DNA of 64,000 bases from JAOPZW01 sp963789015 (GTDB lineage Bacteria; Actinomycetota; Thermoleophilia; Solirubrobacterales; Solirubrobacteraceae), in the NCBI GenBank assembly GCA_963789015.1, contig CAWBIU010000002.1:372001-436000 (forward strand), given 5' to 3'. Numbering within the stretch: position 1 is the first letter of the stretch; each line of letters opens with the position of its first letter. The notes beneath the pieces are model-generated. The model searched no databases. It saw only the letters and a list, made by a program, of their open reading frames with translations, and was not told where the DNA came from. This document shows positions 54,237-62,667 of the stretch, piece by piece. The position numbers and the translations under genes were made by a program.

Positions 54237-55712
54237 CTAGGGGAGCACCTCCAGGTACTCCTCGCGCTCCCAGTCGGTCACGGCGGCGAGGTAGCGCTCC
54301 CACTCGTCGCGCTTGTAGTGGCGGAAGACGTTGTAGAGGCGGCCGGGGATCGCGCTCTTGACGACGTCGTCCTTGTCGAGCGCTTCGAGCGCGGCGCCGA
54401 GGCTGTCCGGCACCTTCTCGATCTCCTGGCCCTCGGCCAGCAGGTCGTAGGTGTTGCCCTGCTGGGGCGGGCCGGGATCGAGCTTGCGGCGCACGCCGTC
54501 CAGGCCGGCGCGCAGCAGCGTCGCAACGGTCAGGTACGGGTTGCACGAGGAGTCGACGCCGCGGTACTCGAAGCGCCCGCCGGCGGCGACGCGCACGGTC
54601 GTCGTGCGGTTCTGCCAGCCCCAGTTCTTGTAGATCGGGGCCCAGAAGCCGGTGTCCCACATGCGGCAGTACGAGTTGACGGTCGGGTTGCCGATGCACA
54701 TGAGCGCCGGGAAGTGCTCGAGCATGCCGCCGAGGAAGTTGCGCGCGAACTCCGACAGCTGGCCGGGGCCGTCCGGGTCGTGGAAGACGTTGGTCCCGTT
54801 GTCGTCGATCAGCGTGAAGTGGTGGTGGTGGCCGTTGGCCGACACGCCCGTGAACGGCTTGGGCATGAAGCTGGCGAGCAGGCCGTGCTTGCGCGCGACC
54901 GCCGCGCACACCTGGCGGTACGTGGTGATGTTGTCGGCGGTGCGGACCGGCCGGTCGAAGCGGAAGTTGAGCTCGAGCTGGCCGGGGGCGTCCTCGTGGT
55001 CGCCGTAGCTCATGTCCAGGCCGAGCGCCTGGCCGTACTCGACCACGTCCATCAGGACGGGACGAAGCTCCTCGAACTGGTGGATGTGGTAGCAGTAGGG
55101 CTTCGTGACGCCCTCGGGGACCTGGCCGTCCTCGGGCTTCTTGAGCCACATCATCTCGGGCTCGATGCCGATCAGGAACTGCAGCCCGAGCTCCTGCTCG
55201 AAGTCGTGGGCGACCTTCTTGAGGTTCTGCCGCGGGTCGGCGTCGAGCAGCTCGCCGGTCTCCGTGTCGTAGCAGTCGCAGTACACGCGCGCGACGCGCG
55301 GATCCCACGGCAGGACGGCGAACGTGTCGAGGTCGGCGACCGCGGCGAGCTCGGACTCCTCGGGACCGAACCCGATGTAGTTGCCGTAGCGGTCGGTGAA
55401 CAGGTTGGCGGTCGCGCCGTAGACGAGCTGGTAGCCCTTCTCGGCGACCTGCGGGAAGAAGCTCGAGACGACGCCCTTGCCCATCACGCGGCCCGTGATG
55501 GAGACCTGCTGGAAGAAGACGTACTTGATGCCCTCGGACTCGATGCGACGCGTGATCGCCTCGATCTTCTCGCGGCGCCCGGGAGCGGTGCGCGCCTCCG
55601 CGAGGGTCTCCGGCGGTGGCTCGATCCGGGGGGTCGCGAGCACCGTCTCGACGGTGCCGCCGAACCGGTGTCCGTTGACGCTGGTCAGGCCGCCGCTGGT
55701 CTCCGTTGCCAT
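54237..55712 (-). CDS. Glutamine synthetase-like ligase (GlnT / gamma-glutamylmethylamide synthetase type)
   Basis: 491 residues from ATG 55712, which follows GAGGAGA at good spacing. GS catalytic domain: GIEPEMMWLKK, YGDHEDAPGQLELNFRF, SFMPKPFTGVSANGHHHHFT, NPTVNSYCRMWDT, NRTTTVRVAAGGRFEYRGVD, SSCNPYLTVATLLRAGLDGV. It resembles GS type III (GlnT) and gamma-glutamylmethylamide synthetases more than housekeeping GlnA. Upstream of a split glutamate synthase, the pair matches the gmaS-mgsABC logic of methylamine use: ligate an amine to glutamate, then transfer it. The amine used cannot be read from the sequence. Confidence 0.85.
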   Translation of the reverse strand: MATETSGGLTSVNGHRFGGTVETVLATPRIEPPPETLAEARTAPGRREKIEAITRRIESEGIKYVFFQQVSITGRVMGKGVVSSFFPQVAEKGYQLVYGATANLFTDRYGNYIGFGPEESELAAVADLDTFAVLPWDPRVARVYCDCYDTETGELLDADPRQNLKKVAHDFEQELGLQFLIGIEPEMMWLKKPEDGQVPEGVTKPYCYHIHQFEELRPVLMDVVEYGQALGLDMSYGDHEDAPGQLELNFRFDRPVRTADNITTYRQVCAAVARKHGLLASFMPKPFTGVSANGHHHHFTLIDDNGTNVFHDPDGPGQLSEFARNFLGGMLEHFPALMCIGNPTVNSYCRMWDTGFWAPIYKNWGWQNRTTTVRVAAGGRFEYRGVDSSCNPYLTVATLLRAGLDGVRRKLDPGPPQQGNTYDLLAEGQEIEKVPDSLGAALEALDKDDVVKSAIPGRLYNVFRHYKRDEWERYLAAVTDWEREEYLEVLP

Positions 55713-55864
55713 TGGGCGTCTCCTCTGGTCGCTTCGCTCGGAGGGCTTGCGCACGCCGGTGCCGGGCCGGCGGCGGCCGGATCATATCGGTGCTTTGAGC
55801 AAATAGGTACATTTCTTGCCGTCCCCGTAGGATGGCCCTGATGCACCGGCTCCGGGAGAGGTAG
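55713..55864 (-). promoter_or_regulatory. Divergent control region for the GS-like operon and a zinc-ribbon membrane protein
   Basis: The only AT-richer stretch nearby is 55781-55830. On the minus strand TATGAT (complement of 55781-55786) is a good -10 box giving a leader of about 60 bases to the GS start; no -35 at normal spacing is seen, so an activator may be needed. The plus side ends with GGGAGAGG before ATG 55865. Confidence 0.4.
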
Positions 55865-56296
55865 ATGGGCAGGCGCGCACGCCGGCGCGGCGAGCGGGAG
55901 CCGCGCGAGCGGTTCGGCCGCGAGGCGCCGGGCTCGGTCCTCGGCGGCCCGCCGATCACCATCGCGTGCGAGTGCGGCGAGAAGCGCGACCTGCGCTACG
56001 GCGAGACGTGGACCTGCGAGCGCTGCGGGCGCACCTGGGACACGAACGACATCCCGCGCGAGCAGTACCAGCTCATCCGCAGCACCCAGCTGCGCTTCCG
56101 GCTGCTGCCCATCGCGCTCGGGCTCGTCGTCGCCACCGCCGCGCTGTTCTTCGTCCTCACCGGCAACTTCTTCAGCCTCTTCATCCTGCTGCCGCTGAGC
56201 ACGATGGTGTGGTTCTTCTTCCTGCGGCCGGCGCACCGCAAGCGCTACCGGCGCGCGATTGCGGAGCTCCCGCGGTGGGAGCTGCGGCCGAGGTAG
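55865..56296 (+). CDS. Zinc-ribbon membrane protein
   Basis: 143 residues from ATG 55865. Basic N-terminus, then a zinc ribbon CEC-N13-CERC (about residues 36-55), then two membrane helices (about 80-97 and 100-118: LLPIALGLVVATAALFFVL; FFSLFILLPLSTMVWFFFL) and a basic tail. No family name recognised. It is divergent from the GS-like operon and ends before a strong hairpin. The Cys ribbon facing the cytosol suggests metal or nucleic-acid binding at the membrane; function unknown. Confidence 0.65.
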   Translation: MGRRARRRGEREPRERFGREAPGSVLGGPPITIACECGEKRDLRYGETWTCERCGRTWDTNDIPREQYQLIRSTQLRFRLLPIALGLVVATAALFFVLTGNFFSLFILLPLSTMVWFFFLRPAHRKRYRRAIAELPRWELRPR

Positions 56297-56368
56297 GTCT
56301 CGTTCGCCCTGGTAGCGGGGCCCGACGAGCGCCGGCGAAGCCGCGCAACGCGCGGAGCCGCACAACGA

Positions 56369-56394
56369 CGAGGGGGCCCCGCAGGGCCCCCTCG
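56369..56394. terminator. Strong bidirectional hairpin terminator
   Basis: A perfect 11-bp stem CGAGGGGGCCC / GGGCCCCCTCG with loop CGCA sits in the convergent gap between the zinc-ribbon gene (plus) and the APC permease (minus). No long U-tract follows on either side, but stem strength and position fit a two-way terminator. Confidence 0.7.
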
Positions 56395-56416
56395 AAACAG
56401 CAGACAGCCGAATCGA

Positions 56417-57922
56417 TCAGACGGTCGTCATCGCGTCGGGCACGGCCTTGGTCTCCGGGCGGCGCAGCTCCTCCTCGGGTGTCTGCGGGATCTCCTCGCG
56501 CAGCTTGACCGGGATCTTGTCCTGGACGAGATGCCGGTAGAGGTAGAGCGCGAACGCCGCGAGCAGCACGACCAGGCCGACGCGGGTCTTGTCCCAGCCG
56601 TAGCCGTAGCCCTCGATGCCCAGGAAGCCGCCTGAGTAGAGGAAGCCGCCGACGACGAGGAACGTGAGGTTCACCGCCAGGAGCACGGCGCAGATCGGCA
56701 CCCACGCGTTGGACAGGCGCAGCGGCCGTGGCCAGTTCGGGCGGTCCTTGCGCAGCAGCAGGAACCCCGACAGCGCGGCGCACGTGGCGAACACGTAGCC
56801 GATGTTGCTCACCGCGATGATCTCCAGCGGGTTGGCGAAGAAGCTGATGAGCAGGACGTTCAGCAGCATGTCGACCGTCATCGCCAGGCCGGGCACGTAG
56901 AAGCGGTTCAGCCTGCCGAACTGACGGATCGTCATGCCGTCGTGGGCGATGCCGTACAGGGCTCTGGAGCCGTCCATCGTCGCGGTGTTCATCGACAGCA
57001 CGAGGCCGGCCACGACGCAGAAGATCATCACGTTGGCCAGGGCGTTGCCCACGATCAGGTCGAAGGCCTGCGTGTAGAACGCGATGATCGTGGCGTCGGC
57101 GGCGACCGCCTCGGTGCCGAGCGTGCCGCCCAGGCCGAGCGGCAACAGGGCGTAGACGAGCACCGAGAACCCGGCCGCGGCGCGCAGCGCCTTCGTCGTG
57201 TCGCGCTCCGTGTCCTTGTACTCGGGCGCGAAGGTCGCGACCACCTCGATCCCGTAGGACGACCAGCACATGAAGTACAGCCAGGTCAGCGCGAGCGCGA
57301 GGCCGCCGTTGGCGCCGATCTGCCACTGCATGTTCGAGCTCGACCAGTCACCGGTGACGTAGGGCAGGAACATGAGCACGAAGACCGGGATGCACAGCAG
57401 CGCGCCGGTCACGTAGCCGAACCAGACCGCCGGGCGCACGCCGTAGATGTTGAAGAGCCACACGACCAGGATCAGGCCGATGCCGAGGACGATCGGGAGC
57501 GTGAGGTCGAAGCCCGCGACCGTCTCGGTCCACGTCGAGCCCGAGAACCACTCGGCCTGGATCAGGGTCCCGGCGACCAGGCCGTTCACGGCCAGCACGA
57601 CGGACCAGCCGATCCAGTAGCCGAACGTCGCCAGCGGGCCGATGAAGGTCAGGTACTTGCGCCACGCCTCGTGCGCGTAAAGCGCGACCCCGCCCGACTT
57701 GTTCGGGAACATCGACGCCAGCTCGGCGTGGATGTTGTTCTGCAGCGCGCCCAGGCAGATCGAGATCGTCCAGAGCACCCACGCGCCGGTCGTGCCGAGC
57801 ACGCCGATCGAGCCGCCGAGGCTCGCGAGCAGGAAGCCCGGGTTGGCGAGGGCGACGACGAAGCCGTCCCACCACGTCATGGCCTTGAGGAGTTGCCGTT
57901 CCTCGACCTGTGCTGTCGCCAC
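56417..57922 (-). CDS. APC family amino acid / amine permease
   Basis: 501 residues from GTG 57922, chosen because GAGGAG lies 7 bases upstream; an earlier in-frame GTG is 6 bases away. About 12-13 hydrophobic segments. The first contains GFVVALANPGFLLASLGGSI, close to the substrate loop of the family, then PNKSGGVALYAHEAWRKY. C-terminal 40 residues are charged and cytosolic (KLREEIPQTPEEELRRPE). It resembles ethanolamine/amino acid-type permeases. Divergent from the flavoprotein-DUF1989/GcvT operon, it probably imports the substrate of this cluster. Confidence 0.87.
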   Translation of the reverse strand: MATAQVEERQLLKAMTWWDGFVVALANPGFLLASLGGSIGVLGTTGAWVLWTISICLGALQNNIHAELASMFPNKSGGVALYAHEAWRKYLTFIGPLATFGYWIGWSVVLAVNGLVAGTLIQAEWFSGSTWTETVAGFDLTLPIVLGIGLILVVWLFNIYGVRPAVWFGYVTGALLCIPVFVLMFLPYVTGDWSSSNMQWQIGANGGLALALTWLYFMCWSSYGIEVVATFAPEYKDTERDTTKALRAAAGFSVLVYALLPLGLGGTLGTEAVAADATIIAFYTQAFDLIVGNALANVMIFCVVAGLVLSMNTATMDGSRALYGIAHDGMTIRQFGRLNRFYVPGLAMTVDMLLNVLLISFFANPLEIIAVSNIGYVFATCAALSGFLLLRKDRPNWPRPLRLSNAWVPICAVLLAVNLTFLVVGGFLYSGGFLGIEGYGYGWDKTRVGLVVLLAAFALYLYRHLVQDKIPVKLREEIPQTPEEELRRPETKAVPDAMTTV

Positions 57923-58148
57923 GCTCACTCCTCTTCTCGAGTTATGGCGACCCGTCCAGCGCCTCCCGCCGGCCGGGCATATGAACAAATTCGCCCAGTG
58001 CGTCCGGGCGTCGCTCTTGTACCACGTGTCGCGAACGGCAGTCAACCTACGTTCGGACCGCGGGTGGACAGGGGGACCGCGCTGCGATACAACGCGCCGA
58101 ACGCATCTGGACCAATTCGTCTAATTCAGTCTGTGAGGAGGGCCCGGG
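57923..58148 (+). promoter_or_regulatory. Divergent promoter region with AATTCG-type repeats
   Basis: The 226-base gap drives the permease (minus) and the flavoprotein operon (plus). On the plus strand TGGACA followed after 16 bases by ATACAA (near 58087) is a weak promoter candidate. Further down, ACCAATT-N5-AATTCAGT (58111-58129) forms an imperfect dyad close to the expected start, and AATTCG also occurs near 57987. GGAGG precedes ATG 58149. An operator for a local repressor is possible, but no regulator gene is adjacent. Confidence 0.35.
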
Positions 58149-59555
58149 ATGCCAGAGGAGAAGCAGTGGGGCGGCGAGCCGTTCTGGGGCCTGGGCTACG
58201 AGTGGGATCCCAACTGGGTCCTGACCGAGCGCCAGAAGGAGCTTCGCGAGACGCTCATCGGGCTCTGTGAGCAGGAGCTGCGCGCGAACGCCAAGCGCTC
58301 GGACGACGAGCTGCTGTATCCGCGCCGCAACCTGGAGCTCATGGGCGAGCACGGGTTCCTGGCCCTGACCGTGCCCGAGGAGTACGGCGGCCTGGGCGAG
58401 AACCACGTCGCGTTCAGCATGGTCTGCGAGACGCTCGCGCGCTACGGCTGCGCGTCCACGGCCATGTGTTACGTCATGCACATGGCGGCGGTGCAGACGA
58501 TCATGCTGCGCCCGACCGACGAGCTCGTCGAGAAGTACATCCGCCCGCTGAACTCGGGCAAGCTCGGGACGCTGTCCTACTCCGACCCCGAGACGGGCTC
58601 GCATTTCTGGTACCCGTTCTCCTCCGGCGCGGAGCGCTCCAACGGCGGCTACAAGGTCCGCAAGAAGGCGTCGTGGACGACGTCGGGCGGGTTCGCCGAC
58701 TTCTACGTCGTCCAGACGACGTCGCCGGACTTCTCCGGCTACGACGACCTGTCGGTGTTCGTCATCGACGGCGACGACGTCAAGGCCCAGCCGTCGCTGT
58801 GGGACGCGCTCGGCCTGCGCGGCAACCAGTCCGGCCCGATCGAGGTCGACAACGTCGAGATCCCGGGCGACCAGATCGTCGGCCCGGTCGGCGACGGCGC
58901 CGCCTCCAACGACGAGGCCGTCGACCCGTGGTTCCTGATCGGCTCCTCGTCGGTGTGGAACGGCATCGCGCTCGGCGCGATCGACATCGCCAAGCGCCAC
59001 ACCACGCGCAAGCGCCACGTCGATGTCGGGATGCGGGTCGCCGACTACCCGACGATCCAGGACTACGTCGGCGAGGCGATCATGGACACGAACGCCTGCC
59101 GGCTGTTCGTGGTCTCCGTGGCCCAGGCGATGGACTGGGCGACCGACAACAACACCAAGCGGCTCTCGCCCGGCGAGTTCGCGCGCGCGGACTTCCTGCA
59201 CTGGGCGTGGCAGATCAAGTTCGAGGCGGCCAAGAACGTCGCCCACCACGTCGACAAGATGCTCCACGCCTGCGGCGGCACGGGGTACAAGCGCGACATG
59301 GAGCTCGAGCGCTACCTGCGCGACGCGAAGGCCGGCTGGGTGATGGGCCCGACGAACGAGGTCCTGCGCCAGTTCGTGGGCAAGGCGGTCCTGCTCGGCT
59401 TCGACGCGCTGGACTACTGGAACCAGACCTACAATCGGCGCGTGGTGGAGAACGAGGTCAAGAAGCTCGACCCGGCGGCCAAGCGCGAGCTCGCCGACGA
59501 GCTCGTCGCGCAGGCCGAGAAGGACGAGGCCAAGTCGCCGGCGGCCACCGGCTGA
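58149..59555 (+). CDS. Acyl-CoA dehydrogenase-like flavoprotein lacking the usual catalytic Glu
   Basis: 468 residues from ATG 58149. The ACAD fold is clear: helical N-terminal domain (LMGEHGFLALTVPEEYGGLG), beta domain (LGTLSYSDPETGSHFWYPFS, then KASWTTSGGFADFYVVQTTS), C-terminal helices ending CGGTGYKRDMELERYLRDAK. At the usual base (EGT in short/medium-chain enzymes) the sequence is VMGPTNEVL, and at the alternative IVD-type position (DPWFLIGSSSVWNGIA) no Glu is present either. It may be an oxidase, monooxygenase or dehydrogenase of an amine or amide rather than an acyl-CoA. Operon with the DUF1989-GcvT gene (4-base gap). Confidence 0.85.
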   Translation: MPEEKQWGGEPFWGLGYEWDPNWVLTERQKELRETLIGLCEQELRANAKRSDDELLYPRRNLELMGEHGFLALTVPEEYGGLGENHVAFSMVCETLARYGCASTAMCYVMHMAAVQTIMLRPTDELVEKYIRPLNSGKLGTLSYSDPETGSHFWYPFSSGAERSNGGYKVRKKASWTTSGGFADFYVVQTTSPDFSGYDDLSVFVIDGDDVKAQPSLWDALGLRGNQSGPIEVDNVEIPGDQIVGPVGDGAASNDEAVDPWFLIGSSSVWNGIALGAIDIAKRHTTRKRHVDVGMRVADYPTIQDYVGEAIMDTNACRLFVVSVAQAMDWATDNNTKRLSPGEFARADFLHWAWQIKFEAAKNVAHHVDKMLHACGGTGYKRDMELERYLRDAKAGWVMGPTNEVLRQFVGKAVLLGFDALDYWNQTYNRRVVENEVKKLDPAAKRELADELVAQAEKDEAKSPAATG

Positions 59556-59559
59556 GCCG

Positions 59560-61890
59560 ATGGCCCTCGCGCTCGACCGCCCGTCGCTGATCACCCCCGG
59601 GCTGGGGCCGCCCGACCCGGGCTTCGAGTCGTGGTGGGTGCACCCGGGCGGCGCGACGGTCGTGAGCGTGCGCGCGGGCGACCGCCTGACCGTCGTCGAC
59701 CCCGACGGCGGGCAGGTGGGCGAGCTCACGGTGCTCGACCGCGACGGGAGCGAGGACGCGGCGGCGATCGGCGCGCGCGCCGACGCGCCCGCCACCGTCC
59801 TGCTGCGCGCGCTGGAGAACGGCCGCGCCGACCGCTTCCTCGGCGAGCTGCACCGCCGCGGGCTCCGGCCCGACGCGGCGCGCGCCGTCCGCCTGTTCGG
59901 CGACGACGCGCCCGCCGGCTCGCGCCAGGAGTTCGACGTCGTGCGCGAGGCGACGGTCGTCGTCGGCGCGCCGGGCGGGCGCGTCATCGACGGCGGCTGG
60001 CCGGCCTCGGCGCTGACCGTCGAGATCCGCCGCGCCGAGCCGCTCGCGCCGCCCGAGGCCGAGCTGCCCGAGCCGCTCGCCCAGGCGCGGCTGGACTTCC
60101 GCGTCGACAAGGCCAGCGCGCTGAGCTACGAGGTCCGCAAGGGCGAGTACATCCAGATCATCGACGTCCGCGGGCGCCAGTGCTCGGACTTCCTCGCCTT
60201 CAACCGCCACAAGCTCGATGCCGGCGTCGAGCGCGGGCTCGACGCGCAGGTCACGCGCACGCTGATGGGCGCGGCCTACCCGGTCGTCGGCCTGCACTCG
60301 AAGTACTACGACCTCGACATGGACCCGCTGTGCCAGATCGTGCAGGACACGGTCGGCCGCCACGACTCGTTCGCGCTCGCCTGCACGCGCAAGTACTACG
60401 AGGACATGGGCTACTTCGGGCACGTCAACTGCACGGAGAACTTCAACGCCCAGCTCGACCCGTTCGGCATCGCCGCCCGCAAGGGCTGGGAGGCCCTGAA
60501 CTTCTTCTACAACACGGGCTTCGACTCGGACCTCGTGCTCGTCTCCGACGAGCCGTGGTCGCGGCCCGGCGACTACGTCCTGCTGCGCGCGCTCGACGAC
60601 CTCGTGTGCGCCTCGTCGGCCTGCCCCGACGACATCGACCCCGCCAACGGCTGGGACACCACCGACGTCCATGTCCGTGTCTACGCACCGGAGAACCGCT
60701 TCTCGATGGCCATCGCGCACCGCGTCACCCCGGAGGCCGAGCCCGTCATGACCAAGGAGACGGCCTTCCATCCCCGCTGGTCGGAGCTGACGCGCAACGT
60801 CACCGAGTACCGCGGGTACTGGCTGCCCACCTGCTTCACCAACGAGGGCGCGATCGCCGAGTACTGGGCGTGCCGCGAGGCGGCGGTGGTCATGGACCTC
60901 TCGCCGCTGCGCAAGTGGGAGATCCTCGGCCCCGACGCCGAGGCGCTCGTCCAGCACGCGATCACGCGCGACATCCGGCGCCTGGCCACCGGCCAGGTCG
61001 TCTACACCGCCGTCTGCAACGAGACGGGCGGGATGATCGACGACGCGACCGTCTTCCGGATGGGCGACGACAAGTTCCGTTTCATCGGCGGCGACCCCTA
61101 CACCGGCGTGCACCTGAAGGGCCTCGCCGAGCGCCTCGGCCTGCGCGTCTGGGTCAAGCCGTCGACGGACGAGCTGCACAACATCGCCGTCCAGGGGCCG
61201 AACAGCCGCGAGATCCTCAAGCAGTTCGTGTGGGCGCCGCCGGACCAGCCCCAGCTCGAGGAGCTCAAGTGGTTCCGGTTCCTCATCGGGCGCATCGGCG
61301 GCTACGACGGGATCCCGATCGTCGTCTCGCGCACGGGCTACACCGGCGAGCTCGGCTACGAGATCTTCTGCCACCCCGACGACGGCCCGGCCCTGTGGGA
61401 CGCCGTGTGGCAGGCGGGGGAGAGCCACGGGCTCAAGCCGCTCGGCCTCGACGCGCTCGACATGATCCGCATCGAGTCGGGCCTGATCTTCGCCGGCTAC
61501 GAGTTCGACGACCAGGTCGACCCCTTCGAGGCGGGGATCAGCTTCGCGGTCAAGCTCGACTCCGAGGAGGACTTCCTCGGCAAGGACGCGCTGCTCGAGC
61601 GCAGCACGCATCCACAGCGCACCCTCGTCGGCCTCGAGCTGGCGGGCAACGAGCCGGCCGGCCACGGCGACTGCGTGCACGTCGGGCGCTCGCAGGTCGG
61701 CGTCGTGACGTCGGGGACGAAGAGCCCGCTGCTGCGCAAGAACATCGCGCTCTGCCGGATGGCCGTGCAGTACGCCGAGCCCGGCACCGAGGTCGAGGTC
61801 GGCAAGCTCGACGGCCACCAGAAGCGGATCCCGGCGCAGGTCGTGCCGTTCCCGTTCTACGACCCCAAGAAGGAGCGCCCGCGCTCCTGA
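59560..61890 (+). CDS. DUF1989 - aminomethyltransferase (GcvT) fusion protein
   Basis: 776 residues. Residues about 25-165 look like a partial DUF1989 repeat (HPGGATVVSVRAGDRLTVVD). Residues about 180-390 form a full DUF1989 (EYIQIIDVRGRQCSDFLAFN; VQDTVGRHDSFALACTRKYY; CASSACPDDIDPANGWDT), the fold of urea-carboxylase-associated proteins. Residues about 405-770 are GcvT-like: NEGAIAEYWACREAAVVMDL, NETGGMIDDATVFRM, the folate site SRTGYTGELGYEIF, and LGLDALDMIRIESGLIF. GcvT-type domains move a methylene from an amine to tetrahydrofolate. The fusion suggests oxidation or demethylation of an N-methyl or guanidino-like compound. Partner in operon with the ACAD-like gene. Confidence 0.9.
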   Translation: MALALDRPSLITPGLGPPDPGFESWWVHPGGATVVSVRAGDRLTVVDPDGGQVGELTVLDRDGSEDAAAIGARADAPATVLLRALENGRADRFLGELHRRGLRPDAARAVRLFGDDAPAGSRQEFDVVREATVVVGAPGGRVIDGGWPASALTVEIRRAEPLAPPEAELPEPLAQARLDFRVDKASALSYEVRKGEYIQIIDVRGRQCSDFLAFNRHKLDAGVERGLDAQVTRTLMGAAYPVVGLHSKYYDLDMDPLCQIVQDTVGRHDSFALACTRKYYEDMGYFGHVNCTENFNAQLDPFGIAARKGWEALNFFYNTGFDSDLVLVSDEPWSRPGDYVLLRALDDLVCASSACPDDIDPANGWDTTDVHVRVYAPENRFSMAIAHRVTPEAEPVMTKETAFHPRWSELTRNVTEYRGYWLPTCFTNEGAIAEYWACREAAVVMDLSPLRKWEILGPDAEALVQHAITRDIRRLATGQVVYTAVCNETGGMIDDATVFRMGDDKFRFIGGDPYTGVHLKGLAERLGLRVWVKPSTDELHNIAVQGPNSREILKQFVWAPPDQPQLEELKWFRFLIGRIGGYDGIPIVVSRTGYTGELGYEIFCHPDDGPALWDAVWQAGESHGLKPLGLDALDMIRIESGLIFAGYEFDDQVDPFEAGISFAVKLDSEEDFLGKDALLERSTHPQRTLVGLELAGNEPAGHGDCVHVGRSQVGVVTSGTKSPLLRKNIALCRMAVQYAEPGTEVEVGKLDGHQKRIPAQVVPFPFYDPKKERPRS

Positions 61891-61927
61891 CGCGCCGCGG
61901 TGGTCCGGCGTCGGGCATCATGCTCGG

Positions 61928-62566
61928 ATGCCGGAGCGGCCTGACGTGCAGCGCGCAGAGCCCCCGACGCTCGCCGAGGCGATCGGCGGGCCGATGGGCG
62001 TCGGCGAGACGTCGCTGCCCGCGGTCGCCTTCGTCGTCGCCTACGTCCTCTCGGGCTCGGACACGAACGCGGCGGCGATCGTCGCCGTCGGCCTGGCCGT
62101 CGTGCTCGCCGTCGTGCGCCTGGCGCGCCGCGAGACGCCGCGCCACGCGCTCTCCGGCCTGGTCGGCGTCGCCTTCGCCGCCTTCATCGCCACGCGCAGC
62201 GGCAAGGCGGAGAACTTCTTCCTGCCGGGCCTGCTGGCGAACACCGCCTACGCGGCGGCGTTCATCGTCTCGATCGCCGTCCGCCGGCCGCTCGTCGGGG
62301 TGATCGTCGCCCAGCTCGACGGCGAGGGGAGCGCGTGGCGCGAGGACCCGGTGCGCTACCGCGCCTTCGCCCGCGCGAGCTGGATGTGGGCGGGGCTGTT
62401 CGTCGTGCGGCTGATCGTGCAGCTGCCGCTGTACCTGGCGGGCGCGGTCGTCGCCCTCGGCGTGGCGCGCACGGCGATGGGGCTGCCGCTGTTCGCGCTC
62501 GGCGTGTGGCTGACCTGGCGGCTCGTGCGCCGCACGCCGCCGCAGCCCGCCCCCGCCACGACGTGA
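61928..62566 (+). CDS. DUF3159 family membrane protein
   Basis: 212 residues from ATG 61928. Five or six hydrophobic segments (AVAFVVAYVLSGSDTNAAAI; AAIVAVGLAVVLAVVRLARR; FIVSIAVRRPLVGVIVAQL), with the family-typical RPLVG and the later W-rich ASWMWAGLFVVRLIVQLPLY. DUF3159 proteins are actinobacterial integral membrane proteins of unknown function, often near TrkA or tRNA-modification genes. Here it follows the one-carbon operon by 37 bases; a common transcript is possible but no functional link is evident. Confidence 0.85.
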   Translation: MPERPDVQRAEPPTLAEAIGGPMGVGETSLPAVAFVVAYVLSGSDTNAAAIVAVGLAVVLAVVRLARRETPRHALSGLVGVAFAAFIATRSGKAENFFLPGLLANTAYAAAFIVSIAVRRPLVGVIVAQLDGEGSAWREDPVRYRAFARASWMWAGLFVVRLIVQLPLYLAGAVVALGVARTAMGLPLFALGVWLTWRLVRRTPPQPAPATT

Positions 62567-62667
62567 GCAGCGTGTAGCGGACCGTCTGCGCGACGATCAT
62601 CCCGTCGCGGAACACGAACGTGTCGATCCCGTCCTCGACACGCCATGCGTCCTTCTCCGATCGGTGG
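62559..62667 (-). pseudogene. Remnant of a SnoaL/NTF2-like protein (C-terminal fragment)
   Basis: On the minus strand one frame reads DAWRVEDGIDTFVFRDGMIV followed by AQTVRYTLL. This is the last beta-hairpin of NTF2/SnoaL-like proteins (…DGVDTFVFRDGKIxAQTVxYT). No start codon or upstream part exists: the preceding bases are the end of the aminotransferase gene, and the frame then runs on without a stop into the antisense of DUF3159. A broken copy left after a rearrangement is the simplest reading. Chance similarity is possible but the segment is 30 residues long. Confidence 0.5.

Noticed and set aside
55865..56296. Ribosomal or RNA-polymerase zinc ribbon protein
   Set aside because: Two membrane helices follow the ribbon and no ribosomal family motif is present.
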